From Methyloceanibacter methanicus (GTDB lineage Bacteria; Pseudomonadota; Alphaproteobacteria; Rhizobiales; Methyloligellaceae), in assembly GCF_001723285.1 (NCBI RefSeq), contig NZ_LPWG01000011.1, forward strand, positions 124,001 through 188,000: a DNA stretch of 64,000 nucleotides, given 5' to 3'. Each line of letters begins with the position of its first letter. Positions within the stretch are counted from its first letter, which is position 1. The position numbers were made by a program, and so were the translations under genes. This document shows, in pieces, positions 1 to 7,107 of the stretch. The notes under the pieces were generated by a model. It did no database searches, had not been told where the DNA came from, and was given only the letters and a program-made list of their open reading frames with translations.

Positions 1-689
1 GCCTTGAGCGCGAAATCCGCCGCCTCCACGGCCGGAAGCCCTCCCGCAAGCGGGATCCTGTCCCGCCAGGGCTGGATGTCCAAGTCGTCAAATCCCGCGG
101 CCTCAAGAAGCCCGAACAGTGTCTCCTCTCCGGCATAGCGGAACGGCCCGGGCGCGTCGGGGTCGGGCGGCGGCACGTCGACGATCTGGGACGCCACGTC
201 GCGAAAGCTCGTCATCCAGGGATTGTTCACCGGCGGTCCCCAGACGGCGAAAGCGATGCGGCCGCCGGGCACGAGCCAGGATTTGAGGTTGGAGAACGCG
301 GCGGGCGGGTTGTCGAAAAACATGATGCCGAACCGCGACGCCAAGCGATCATAGGGCGCGCCGGGCGGGGGCGCACTCTCGGCATTGGCGATATGGAAGG
401 CAATGTCGCCGCCGGCCGTATCGGCGCGGCCCCGGGCCAATTCGATCAGATCCGGCGAGATGTCGATGCCATGAACTGCGCTTCCCGCCGGGGCATGCCG
501 GGAAATCGCCAGCGTGGGACCGCCTCCGCCGCATCCGATATCGGCGATCCGAAGGGGGCCGTCGAGCGCAAGAGCCTCGATGAGCGGCGCCGTCACGGGC
601 TGAATCATGGCTTCCATGCCCGGCAACTGATCGCGCCATTTCTTGCCGCGCTCGCTGGCCCAATCGGATGCCGAAATCGTCTGGTTCAT
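1..689 (-). CDS. Class I SAM-dependent methyltransferase, 3' end outside window
   Basis: About 229 residues are visible, starting from an ATG at 689 preceded by a GGAGG-like ribosome site; the C-terminus lies beyond base 1. The N-terminal third carries the SAM-binding glycine motif (I-A-D-I-G-C-G-G-G-G, near residues 49-58), followed by an acidic strand end (H-G-I-D-I-S). This is the Rossmann methyltransferase fold of the UbiE/COQ5-like Methyltransf_11/25 families, in which the acidic residue contacts the SAM ribose. The substrate cannot be told from sequence. The gene is divergent from the SOS operon and shares a 182-bp intergenic region with it, so the LexA box there could in principle act on both promoters. 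Family call is confident; specific function is unknown. Confidence 0.8.
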   Translation of the reverse strand, partial: MNQTISASDWASERGKKWRDQLPGMEAMIQPVTAPLIEALALDGPLRIADIGCGGGGPTLAISRHAPAGSAVHGIDISPDLIELARGRADTAGGDIAFHIANAESAPPPGAPYDRLASRFGIMFFDNPPAAFSNLKSWLVPGGRIAFAVWGPPVNNPWMTSFRDVASQIVDVPPPDPDAPGPFRYAGEETLFGLLEAAGFDDLDIQPWRDRIPLAGGLPAVEAADFALK

Positions 690-838
690 TCCGCGCTCCT
701 CCCTCTTCGCGTGGTGCTTCTGCGAGGTCTACATGATCGTGCTGAAGCGGCCGCGCAAGCGCGGCATTTGCGCCGGGCGCACCGGAATTGGACGCGCGCA
801 CCGGGCTCCTTCTTGACTCACGCCCGACTCGGGAGTAA

Positions 839-853
839 GAACAAAACAGGAAC
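839..853 (+). promoter_or_regulatory. LexA (SOS) box upstream of imuA
   Basis: The sequence is GAAC-AAAACAG-GAAC, an exact match to the alphaproteobacterial LexA direct repeat GTTC-N7-GTTC read on the other strand. It ends 18 bases before the imuA ATG. The imuA-imuB-dnaE2 cassette is a known LexA regulon member in this class, so position and target fit. That the site is functional is inferred. Confidence 0.85.
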
Positions 854-871
854 GAGAGTGGAGTGTCAGTC

Positions 872-1981
872 ATGCGTAACAACGTTCCAGACGGCGATTT
901 TAGTGCCCTCGTTCCGCCGGCTGACGTTGAGAAAAGAGCAGGCGGTTTCACGGGAAGGGTCCTGATCGAGCAGCTACGGGCATCCATCCGGGCGCTCGAG
1001 CAGGTTCCCGTCTCCTTAAGCATCCCCCCCGCGCCGGGTGCGGCCCCTTCCCGTCCCGCCTGCTCTTTAACGCCGCCAACCGCGGCACCCGGCACCCCGA
1101 ACACCCCTTCGAAGAGGCCCCCTTCGCACAGCCCTTTGAGCGTGCTGCACCAAGCGGGACTGCACGAGATCAAGCCCCACGCCTATCGCGACGCGCCCGC
1201 GGGCCTTGGCCTGGCACTCTCCGTGATCGCCGAGATCCAGGTGCAACATCCGGGACTTGTGCTGTGGTGCATGACGCGGCGGCAGGCAGAAGAATGGGGG
1301 CGCCCTTACGGCCCCGGCCTCATCAAGGCGGGGCTCGATCCGGCGCGAGTCCTCGTCGTCGAGGCGCGCACCGCGGACGAGGCCGCCTGGGCCCTGGAGG
1401 AAGGGCTGAAAAGCGGCGCACTGATCGCAGGGCTCGCTCAAACCGAAATCAAAACCCCGCTCGTGGCCCGGCGTCTCGGCCTTGCCGCCCGCGCCGCCGG
1501 AACGCCGTGCTTCCTCCTCACCGGCCATGGCGAGGCGAAGGTCCCCGGCACACTCACGCGCTGGCGGATCGCCACGGAGGCCAGCGCCCATATCCCTTTC
1601 GAGACGGGCGCCGGCTTCGGCGGAGGCACCCGTATCGGCGAAGCCGTTCCCGGCCCTGCCTGTTGGCGCCTGTCCCTCGAACGCAGCCGGGCTCCCGCTC
1701 AAGCAGGCCAGAGGCCGGTAGGGCAAGAAACAAGTGCTCAAGCAGGCCAGAGGCCGGTAGCACAAGAAACAAGCGCTCAAGCAGGCCAGAGGCCGGTAGC
1801 GCAAACAATAAGAGAAGGCACAGGCTTTCATGTGCAGGTCGATCATGAGCCCGGCCGTCCAAACGCCGAACAAGACGCCGAAGGCGGTGCGCAGAACGGT
1901 CTGCGTGTGGTTTCCGCATCTTCCGATCGAGCGGCTGATGCGGGAGCGCTTGCAAGCAGGCCGCACACCGCCACCGGCTAG
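872..1981 (+). CDS. imuA: ImuA, RecA-like accessory protein of SOS mutagenesis
   Basis: ImuA is the RecA-like accessory factor of the mutasome (ImuA, ImuB, DnaE2) that performs damage-induced translesion synthesis. Residues about 90-265 match the family: the segment beginning S-V-L-H-Q-A-G-L-H-E-I, then L-V-L-W-C-M-T, and S-A-H-I-P-F-E-T near the end of the core. I prefer the ATG at 872, with a GAGTGGAG ribosome site, over the in-frame GTG at 863. After the core, three 39-bp repeats are translated in frame (about residues 276-314). The frame then runs on through the start of imuB to 1981, and this last stretch resembles no ImuA. The native C-terminus has probably been replaced or shifted by the repeat insertion. 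Identity is confident; the true end is uncertain. Confidence 0.8.
   Translation: MRNNVPDGDFSALVPPADVEKRAGGFTGRVLIEQLRASIRALEQVPVSLSIPPAPGAAPSRPACSLTPPTAAPGTPNTPSKRPPSHSPLSVLHQAGLHEIKPHAYRDAPAGLGLALSVIAEIQVQHPGLVLWCMTRRQAEEWGRPYGPGLIKAGLDPARVLVVEARTADEAAWALEEGLKSGALIAGLAQTEIKTPLVARRLGLAARAAGTPCFLLTGHGEAKVPGTLTRWRIATEASAHIPFETGAGFGGGTRIGEAVPGPACWRLSLERSRAPAQAGQRPVGQETSAQAGQRPVAQETSAQAGQRPVAQTIREGTGFHVQVDHEPGRPNAEQDAEGGAQNGLRVVSASSDRAADAGALASRPHTATG
1697..1813 (+). repeat. Three tandem 39-bp repeats inside imuA
   Basis: Units lie at 1697-1735, 1736-1774 and 1775-1813, the last diverging at its 3' end. Each is 39 bp (13 codons) and contains GGCCAGAGGCC, a short inverted repeat, followed by a GGTAG-GCAA core. 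They are translated in the imuA frame as A-Q-A-G-Q-R-P-V-A/G-Q-E-T-S. The same unit recurs at 6010-6109 in dnaE2. There are no spacers, so it is not CRISPR. Confidence 0.95.
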
Positions 1982-3449
1982 GACACCCTTCGCGCTTGTG
2001 GGCAGCGACGCGCACGGGCTGGCTCTCACGGCCGTCAACACCCCATGCCGGCAGGAGGGGCTGAGCCCCGGCATGCGGCTGGCCGATGCGAAGGCCATCT
2101 GCCCGGCGCTGCTCACCGTGCCCGGCGCCCCGGACAAGGATGCGGCCTTTCTAGAGTCCCTCGCCCGCTGGGCCTCACGTTACAGCCCGTCCCTCAATGT
2201 GGACGGCACAGACGGCCTCTGGCTCGATACGACCGGCGTCGCGCCTCTTTTCGGTGGCGAACCCGAACTCCTGGCCGATCTTGCCACCCGTCTTGCCAGA
2301 CTTGGGCTGAGTGCGCGGCTCGGGTGTGCCGATACGCTCGGGAGCGCCTGGGCCCTGGCCCGTTTCGCGCGCCGCAGCCCTGCGATCGCCGCATCCGACG
2401 CGCTGCCGGAAACGCTCGCGCCCTTCCCCATCGAGGCTTTGCGCCTTGAGCCCGAGACGGTTCTCCTCTTGCAGCGGCTGGGGCTGAAACGCATCGGACA
2501 GCTTTACGATCTGCCGCGCGCCAGCCTCGAACCGCGCTTCCATTCAAAGGACGCCGCCGAAAGCGTCCTGCACCGCCTCGACGAAGCGCTCGGGGCCCGG
2601 AACGAAAAACACGCACCGCTTCTGCCCGCGCCGGATTTCGTGGCGCGGCTTTCTTTTGCCGAGCCGCTCATCTCTCACGACGGGGTCCTCGCCAGTCTTG
2701 AACGTCTCGCGGGCGATCTGTGCGGCATGCTCACGCGTGCCGGCACAGGGGCAAGGCGTGTGGTGTTGTGGGCCGCGCGCACGGACGGCTCGTCGGCCGC
2801 GATCGAAGCCGGCTTGAGCGCGCCCTCTGCCACACCGTCGCATCTCGTGCGCCTTCTCAAGGAGAAGCTCGAGACGATCGACATGGGATTCGGAGTCGAT
2901 CTCATGATCCTCGCGGCACTCGCCGTGGACGATCTGTACCCGGAGCAAACCGGCTTGAGCGCAACCACGCGCAAACCGGGGCCCGAAAAACTCATCGATG
3001 CGCTGAGCAGCCGCTTGGGCGCGCGCATGGTCCGGCGCCTCTTCCCGCAAGAGAGCCATATCCCGGAACTGGCGCAAACGACGCGAAGCGCCTTTGCGAA
3101 ACTCCCCGCTTGGAATGGGAATCCCCAAGAGAAGCCGCCGCGTCCGCCTCTCCTCCTCGCGAAACCGGAAAGCGTGGCCGTCATGGCGGAGATCCCCGAA
3201 GGACCGCCGGCCCGCTTCACCTGGCGGCGCGTCAGCCGCCGCGTGGTCAAGGCGGAAGGGCCAGAGCGTATCGCGCCTGAATGGTGGCGCGCCTTCGACG
3301 GCGGCACACCGCAACGGACGCGCGATTACTACCGCATCGAGGATGAGGACGGCTGCCGCTATTGGGTCTTCCGCGAGGGGCTTTACCAGGAACGGGGTGA
3401 ACAAGAGGGCGAGCCCCCGCGCTGGTTCCTGCATGGGGTATTTCCATGA
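1830..3449 (+). CDS. imuB: ImuB, Y-family polymerase-like mutasome protein
   Basis: ImuB is a catalytically inactive Y-family polymerase homologue that links ImuA and DnaE2 to the beta clamp. The palm region is visible early (V-C-V-W-F-P-H-L-P-I-E-R-L, about residues 24-36), with the fingers/thumb region and helix-hairpin-helix segment L-L-L-Q-R-L-G-L-K-R-I-G-Q-L-Y-D-L around 212-228. The length of 539 residues is normal for Rhizobiales ImuB. An ATG at 1830 follows AGAGAAGG at about 11 bases; an ATG at 1845 is also possible. It overlaps the imuA reading frame by about 150 bp, which is unusual and probably secondary to the repeats in imuA. Its ATGA overlap with dnaE2 at 3446-3449 indicates translational coupling. 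Confidence 0.9.
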   Translation: MCRSIMSPAVQTPNKTPKAVRRTVCVWFPHLPIERLMRERLQAGRTPPPARTPFALVGSDAHGLALTAVNTPCRQEGLSPGMRLADAKAICPALLTVPGAPDKDAAFLESLARWASRYSPSLNVDGTDGLWLDTTGVAPLFGGEPELLADLATRLARLGLSARLGCADTLGSAWALARFARRSPAIAASDALPETLAPFPIEALRLEPETVLLLQRLGLKRIGQLYDLPRASLEPRFHSKDAAESVLHRLDEALGARNEKHAPLLPAPDFVARLSFAEPLISHDGVLASLERLAGDLCGMLTRAGTGARRVVLWAARTDGSSAAIEAGLSAPSATPSHLVRLLKEKLETIDMGFGVDLMILAALAVDDLYPEQTGLSATTRKPGPEKLIDALSSRLGARMVRRLFPQESHIPELAQTTRSAFAKLPAWNGNPQEKPPRPPLLLAKPESVAVMAEIPEGPPARFTWRRVSRRVVKAEGPERIAPEWWRAFDGGTPQRTRDYYRIEDEDGCRYWVFREGLYQERGEQEGEPPRWFLHGVFP

Positions 3450-6400
3450 CAGTGTCTGCAACGCCCTCCTCCGAACCGCGCTACGCCGAACTCGACGTCA
3501 CCACGAATTTCACCTTTCTGCGTGGGGGCTCCCACGGCGAGGAACTCGTGGCGCAAGCGGCGGTGCTCGGACATGCGGCCGTCGCGGTTGCGGACGCCAA
3601 TACGCTTGCCGGCGTGGTGCGGGCCCATCTCGCGGCGAAAGAGGCCGGCATCCAATTCATCGTCGGCGCACGGCTGATTTTACAGGACGCTCCGTCTCTT
3701 CTCGCCTACCCCACGACCCGCGTGGCCTATGGCCGGCTGTGCTCTCTTCTCACGCTTGGCCAGCGCCGCGCCGGGAAAGGCGAATGCCTCCTCACGCTCG
3801 ACGACGTGGCGGCGCATGCGGACGGCCTGATCTTCATCGCGCTAAGGGGCGAGATGGACACGAACGATGCCCGCTTCGAAAAAGAGCTCTTGCGTCTCAA
3901 AAGCGCCCTGAAGGCCCCGCTCTATCTCGCCGCGCATCACAGCTATCGCGGCGATGACCGTATACGGATCGAAAGAGCCGCAAAGCTCGCCGCCCGTACG
4001 CGCATTCCGCTCATCGCCACCGGCGCCGTGCTGTATCACGCGCCCAAACGCCGCCCGCTCCAGGACGTGCTCACCTGCATTCGCGAAAAATGTTCGCTTG
4101 CCGAAGCAGGCTTTCGTCTTGAGGCCAATGCGGAACGGCATTTGAAGGCGCCCGCCGAAATGGCCCGGCTCTTCAAGGGCTATGAGGACGCGCTGGAACG
4201 CACGGTCCAGATCGCGAACGCGTGCCGTTTCTCTCTCGACGAATTGAAATACGAATATCCGGACGAACCAGTTCCCGAAGGCAAGACCCCGCAAGGCCAT
4301 CTGGAAGCGTTGGCCTGGGAAGGCGCCGCCTGGCGCTTCCAGGGCGGCATCCCCGATCACGTCCGCAGCACGATCGAGAAGGAACTCGCCCTCATCGAGG
4401 AGCTCGACTACGCGCCTTATTTTTTGACCGTCTACGACATCGTGCATTACGCGCGGTCCGTCGGCATTCTCTGCCAGGGGCGCGGCTCAGCCGCCAATTC
4501 CGCCGTGTGCTATTGCCTCGCCATCACCAATGTCGATCCCACCGAGATCGATCTTCTGTTCGAACGTTTCGTGTCGCCCGAACGCCGCGAGCCGCCCGAT
4601 ATCGACGTGGACTTCGAGCACGAGCGCCGCGAGGAGGTGATTCAATATATCTACGCGCGCTACGGCCGCGACCGCGCAGGGCTGGCCGCCACGGTTATTT
4701 CCTATCGGGGACGCTCGGCCGTGCGCGAGGTCGGCAAGGTGCTGGGACTGTCGGAAGACACGGTCGCCACCCTCGCCGGCACGATCTGGGGTCTCAGCAA
4801 CAAAGGCCTGCCGGATAAATATGTGCGCGAGGCGGGGCTCGACCCGTCCGACCCGCGTCTTGCCCGCTGTCTTGCGCTGGCCCATGAGCTGATCGGCTTT
4901 CCCCGGCATCTGTCGCAGCATGTGGGTGGCTTCGTGCTGACGCGCGGGCCGCTGTCCGAGCTCGTGCCCATCGGCAACGCGGCCATGGAAGACCGCACCG
5001 TTATCGAGTGGGACAAGGACGATCTCGACGCGCTGGGCCTCTTGAAGGTCGATGTGCTTGGCCTCGGCATGCTCACCTGCATCCGCAAGGCCTTCGCGCT
5101 TCTGCAGGAGCATTACGGCACGGCGCTCACGCTCGGTACCGTGCCGCGCGAAGACCCGGCCGTGTACGACATGCTCTGCCGCGCCGATTCCATCGGCGTG
5201 TTTCAGGTGGAAAGCCGCGCGCAGATGAACATGCTGCCGCGCCTGAAGCCGCGCTGCTTCTACGATCTCGTCATCGAGGTCGCCATCGTGCGCCCCGGGC
5301 CGATCCAAGGCGACATGGTGCATCCTTATTTGCGCCGCCGCTCCGGCGCCGAGCCGGTCGCGTTCCCTTCGCCCCACCCCGATCACGGACCGCCGGACGA
5401 ACTGCATCAAGTACTCGGCAAGACCATGGGCGTGCCCCTGTTTCAGGAACAGGCCATGCGCCTGGCCATGGTGGCCGCGAAGTTCACCGGCGACGAGGCG
5501 AACGAGCTGCGCCGCGCCATGGCGACATTCCGGCGGCGCGGCACGATCGGCACGCTTCAGGATAAGATGGTCGGCCGCATGACCGCGCGCGGCTATCCAC
5601 AAGATTTCGCGATGCGCTGTTTCAACCAGATCAAGGGGTTTGGCGATTACGGCTTCCCCGAAAGCCACGCGGCGAGCTTCGCCCATCTCGTCTATGTGTC
5701 GTCCTGGCTCAAATGCCATTACCCGGACGTGTTCGCCTGCGCGCTGCTGAATTCCCAGCCCATGGGCTTCTACGCACCGGCCCAGATCGTGGCCTGCGCC
5801 CGCGCGCACGGTGTCGAGGTGCGTGCGCCCGACATCAACCATAGCCACTGGGATTGCACGTTGGAGACTGCCCTTTCCTCGTCATGCCCGGACTTGATCC
5901 GGGCATCCACGCCGCTCCCTCTCCCAAACAACGACGCCAATGGAATGGATTGCCGGGTCAAACCCGGCAATGACGAAGGAGAGGATCGCGGCACTCAAAA
6001 GGCGCAAAGCGCGGTAGCGCAAACAACACGCGCTCAAGCAGGCCAGAGGCCGGTAGCGCAAACAACACGCGCTCAAGTAGGCCAGAGGCCGGTAGCGCAA
6101 ATAAAATGCGCCCTCCGTCTCGGCTTCCGCCAGATCGACGGGTTTCGCGAGACGGATGCCGATCAGGCCGTGGCCCGGCGCGGCCGTCCCTATGCGGACA
6201 TCCAGGACCTGTGGCGCCGCAGCGGCCTTGACCGCGCCGGCATCGAACGGCTCGCATGTGCCGATGCGGTCCGCTCGATCGGGCTCGACCGGCGCCAAGC
6301 CCTCTGGGCCGTGCGCGGTCTGCCCAAGGAGATCCCGCTGCCGCTGTTCGAACATGCGGATGCAACGGAGATGGGCCGCGAGCCGGAAGTCACGCTCCCC

Positions 6401-7066
6401 GCCATGCCGTTGCCCGAACACGTGGTGAACGATTACCGGACGCTCCGGCTCTCGCTCAAAGCCCACCCGATGACGTTTCTGCGCGCGCAAATGACGGACG
6501 CCCGTATCGTCTCGTGCGGCCAGGTCAAGGCCATGACGGACGGCACGCGGGTGAGTGTGGGCGGCGTGATCCTGGTGCGTCAGCGCCCCGGCTCGGCCTC
6601 CGGCGTGGTGTTCATGACCATCGAGGACGAGACGGGCGTCGCCAACGCGGTGATCTGGCCCACGGTGCTGGAGCGCATGCGCAACGTCGTCATGGGCGCG
6701 CGGCTCGTGGTGATCCATGGCCGTGTCCAACGCCACGAGGACATTATCCATGTGGTCGCCGAGCGGCTCGAAGACAAAAATCATTGGCTGGATCGTCTGT
6801 CCGAAGACGGCGAGACGCTGGAGGCCGCGCTCGCAAATGCCGATGAAGTGCGCCGGCCCGAGCCGGGCTCATGGCGATCTTCGCAACCCAAGCCCGGCCT
6901 GATGCCGCCGCTTGCCGCCGCCGATCACGTCAAACGTCCCGAAAGCGGCGAACCGCGCGGCCAGGGCGAGGCCCGTCATCCGCGCTGGCACCCCCGCTGC
7001 CACCCGCGCGATGCCCGCATCATTCCCAAGTCGCACATCTTGCCAAAATCCCGCGACTTTCATTGA
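3446..7066 (+). CDS. dnaE2: DnaE2 (ImuC), error-prone DNA polymerase III alpha subunit
   Basis: This is the polymerase of the SOS mutasome. An N-terminal PHP domain (about residues 10-230, starting Y-A-E-L-D-V-T-T-N-F) precedes a C-family polymerase core. The catalytic aspartates are in P-D-I-D-V-D-F near residue 385 and V-D-V-L-G-L-G near residue 535. A tudor/OB segment (V-S-V-G-G-V-I-L-V-R-Q-R-P) is near the C-terminus. At 1206 residues it is about 100 longer than typical DnaE2. The excess is mainly about 81 codons at 5867-6109, between C-T-L-E and A-L-R-L-G-F, two segments contiguous in homologues. That insert is a palindromic repeat plus 39-bp repeat units, all in frame and without stops. 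Whether the enzyme is active with the insert is unknown. Confidence 0.92.
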   Translation: MTVSATPSSEPRYAELDVTTNFTFLRGGSHGEELVAQAAVLGHAAVAVADANTLAGVVRAHLAAKEAGIQFIVGARLILQDAPSLLAYPTTRVAYGRLCSLLTLGQRRAGKGECLLTLDDVAAHADGLIFIALRGEMDTNDARFEKELLRLKSALKAPLYLAAHHSYRGDDRIRIERAAKLAARTRIPLIATGAVLYHAPKRRPLQDVLTCIREKCSLAEAGFRLEANAERHLKAPAEMARLFKGYEDALERTVQIANACRFSLDELKYEYPDEPVPEGKTPQGHLEALAWEGAAWRFQGGIPDHVRSTIEKELALIEELDYAPYFLTVYDIVHYARSVGILCQGRGSAANSAVCYCLAITNVDPTEIDLLFERFVSPERREPPDIDVDFEHERREEVIQYIYARYGRDRAGLAATVISYRGRSAVREVGKVLGLSEDTVATLAGTIWGLSNKGLPDKYVREAGLDPSDPRLARCLALAHELIGFPRHLSQHVGGFVLTRGPLSELVPIGNAAMEDRTVIEWDKDDLDALGLLKVDVLGLGMLTCIRKAFALLQEHYGTALTLGTVPREDPAVYDMLCRADSIGVFQVESRAQMNMLPRLKPRCFYDLVIEVAIVRPGPIQGDMVHPYLRRRSGAEPVAFPSPHPDHGPPDELHQVLGKTMGVPLFQEQAMRLAMVAAKFTGDEANELRRAMATFRRRGTIGTLQDKMVGRMTARGYPQDFAMRCFNQIKGFGDYGFPESHAASFAHLVYVSSWLKCHYPDVFACALLNSQPMGFYAPAQIVACARAHGVEVRAPDINHSHWDCTLETALSSSCPDLIRASTPLPLPNNDANGMDCRVKPGNDEGEDRGTQKAQSAVAQTTRAQAGQRPVAQTTRAQVGQRPVAQIKCALRLGFRQIDGFRETDADQAVARRGRPYADIQDLWRRSGLDRAGIERLACADAVRSIGLDRRQALWAVRGLPKEIPLPLFEHADATEMGREPEVTLPAMPLPEHVVNDYRTLRLSLKAHPMTFLRAQMTDARIVSCGQVKAMTDGTRVSVGGVILVRQRPGSASGVVFMTIEDETGVANAVIWPTVLERMRNVVMGARLVVIHGRVQRHEDIIHVVAERLEDKNHWLDRLSEDGETLEAALANADEVRRPEPGSWRSSQPKPGLMPPLAAADHVKRPESGEPRGQGEARHPRWHPRCHPRDARIIPKSHILPKSRDFH
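5870..5985 (+). repeat. Palindromic repeat element inserted in frame in dnaE2
   Basis: Two strong hairpins lie inside imperfect outer inverted arms. The first (5884-5906) has a 9-bp stem ATGCCCGGA/TCCGGGCAT with a 5-base loop. The second (5949-5971) has a 10-bp stem ATTGCCGGGT/ACCCGGCAAT with a 3-base loop. The outer arms are CTTTCCTCGTCAT and ATGACGAAGGAGAG. From general knowledge this resembles dispersed palindromic repeats that are usually intergenic in Rhizobiales genomes. Here it is read through as about 38 extra amino acids. Confidence 0.85.
6010..6109 (+). repeat. 39-bp tandem repeats inside dnaE2, same family as in imuA
   Basis: A partial unit (6010-6031) is followed by two full 39-bp units (6032-6070 and 6071-6109), differing from the imuA copies at only a few bases. 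They encode A-Q-A-G-Q-R-P-V-A-Q-T-T-R-type peptide in frame. They directly follow the palindromic element, and together the two form the roughly 243-bp insert. Confidence 0.95.
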
Positions 7067-7107
7067 CGGCGCGGCTAACGGACGCGTGACTGGCGAGCGC
7101 GGCCAAA

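Noticed and set aside
1697-1813. CRISPR array
   Set aside because: The 39-bp units are directly adjacent with no spacers and are translated within imuA; no cas genes are present.
4487-5848. Long open frame on the minus strand opposite dnaE2 (453 codons)
   Set aside because: It mirrors the dnaE2 codons in a high-GC genome, shows no family motifs, and dnaE2 has clear catalytic motifs in this stretch.
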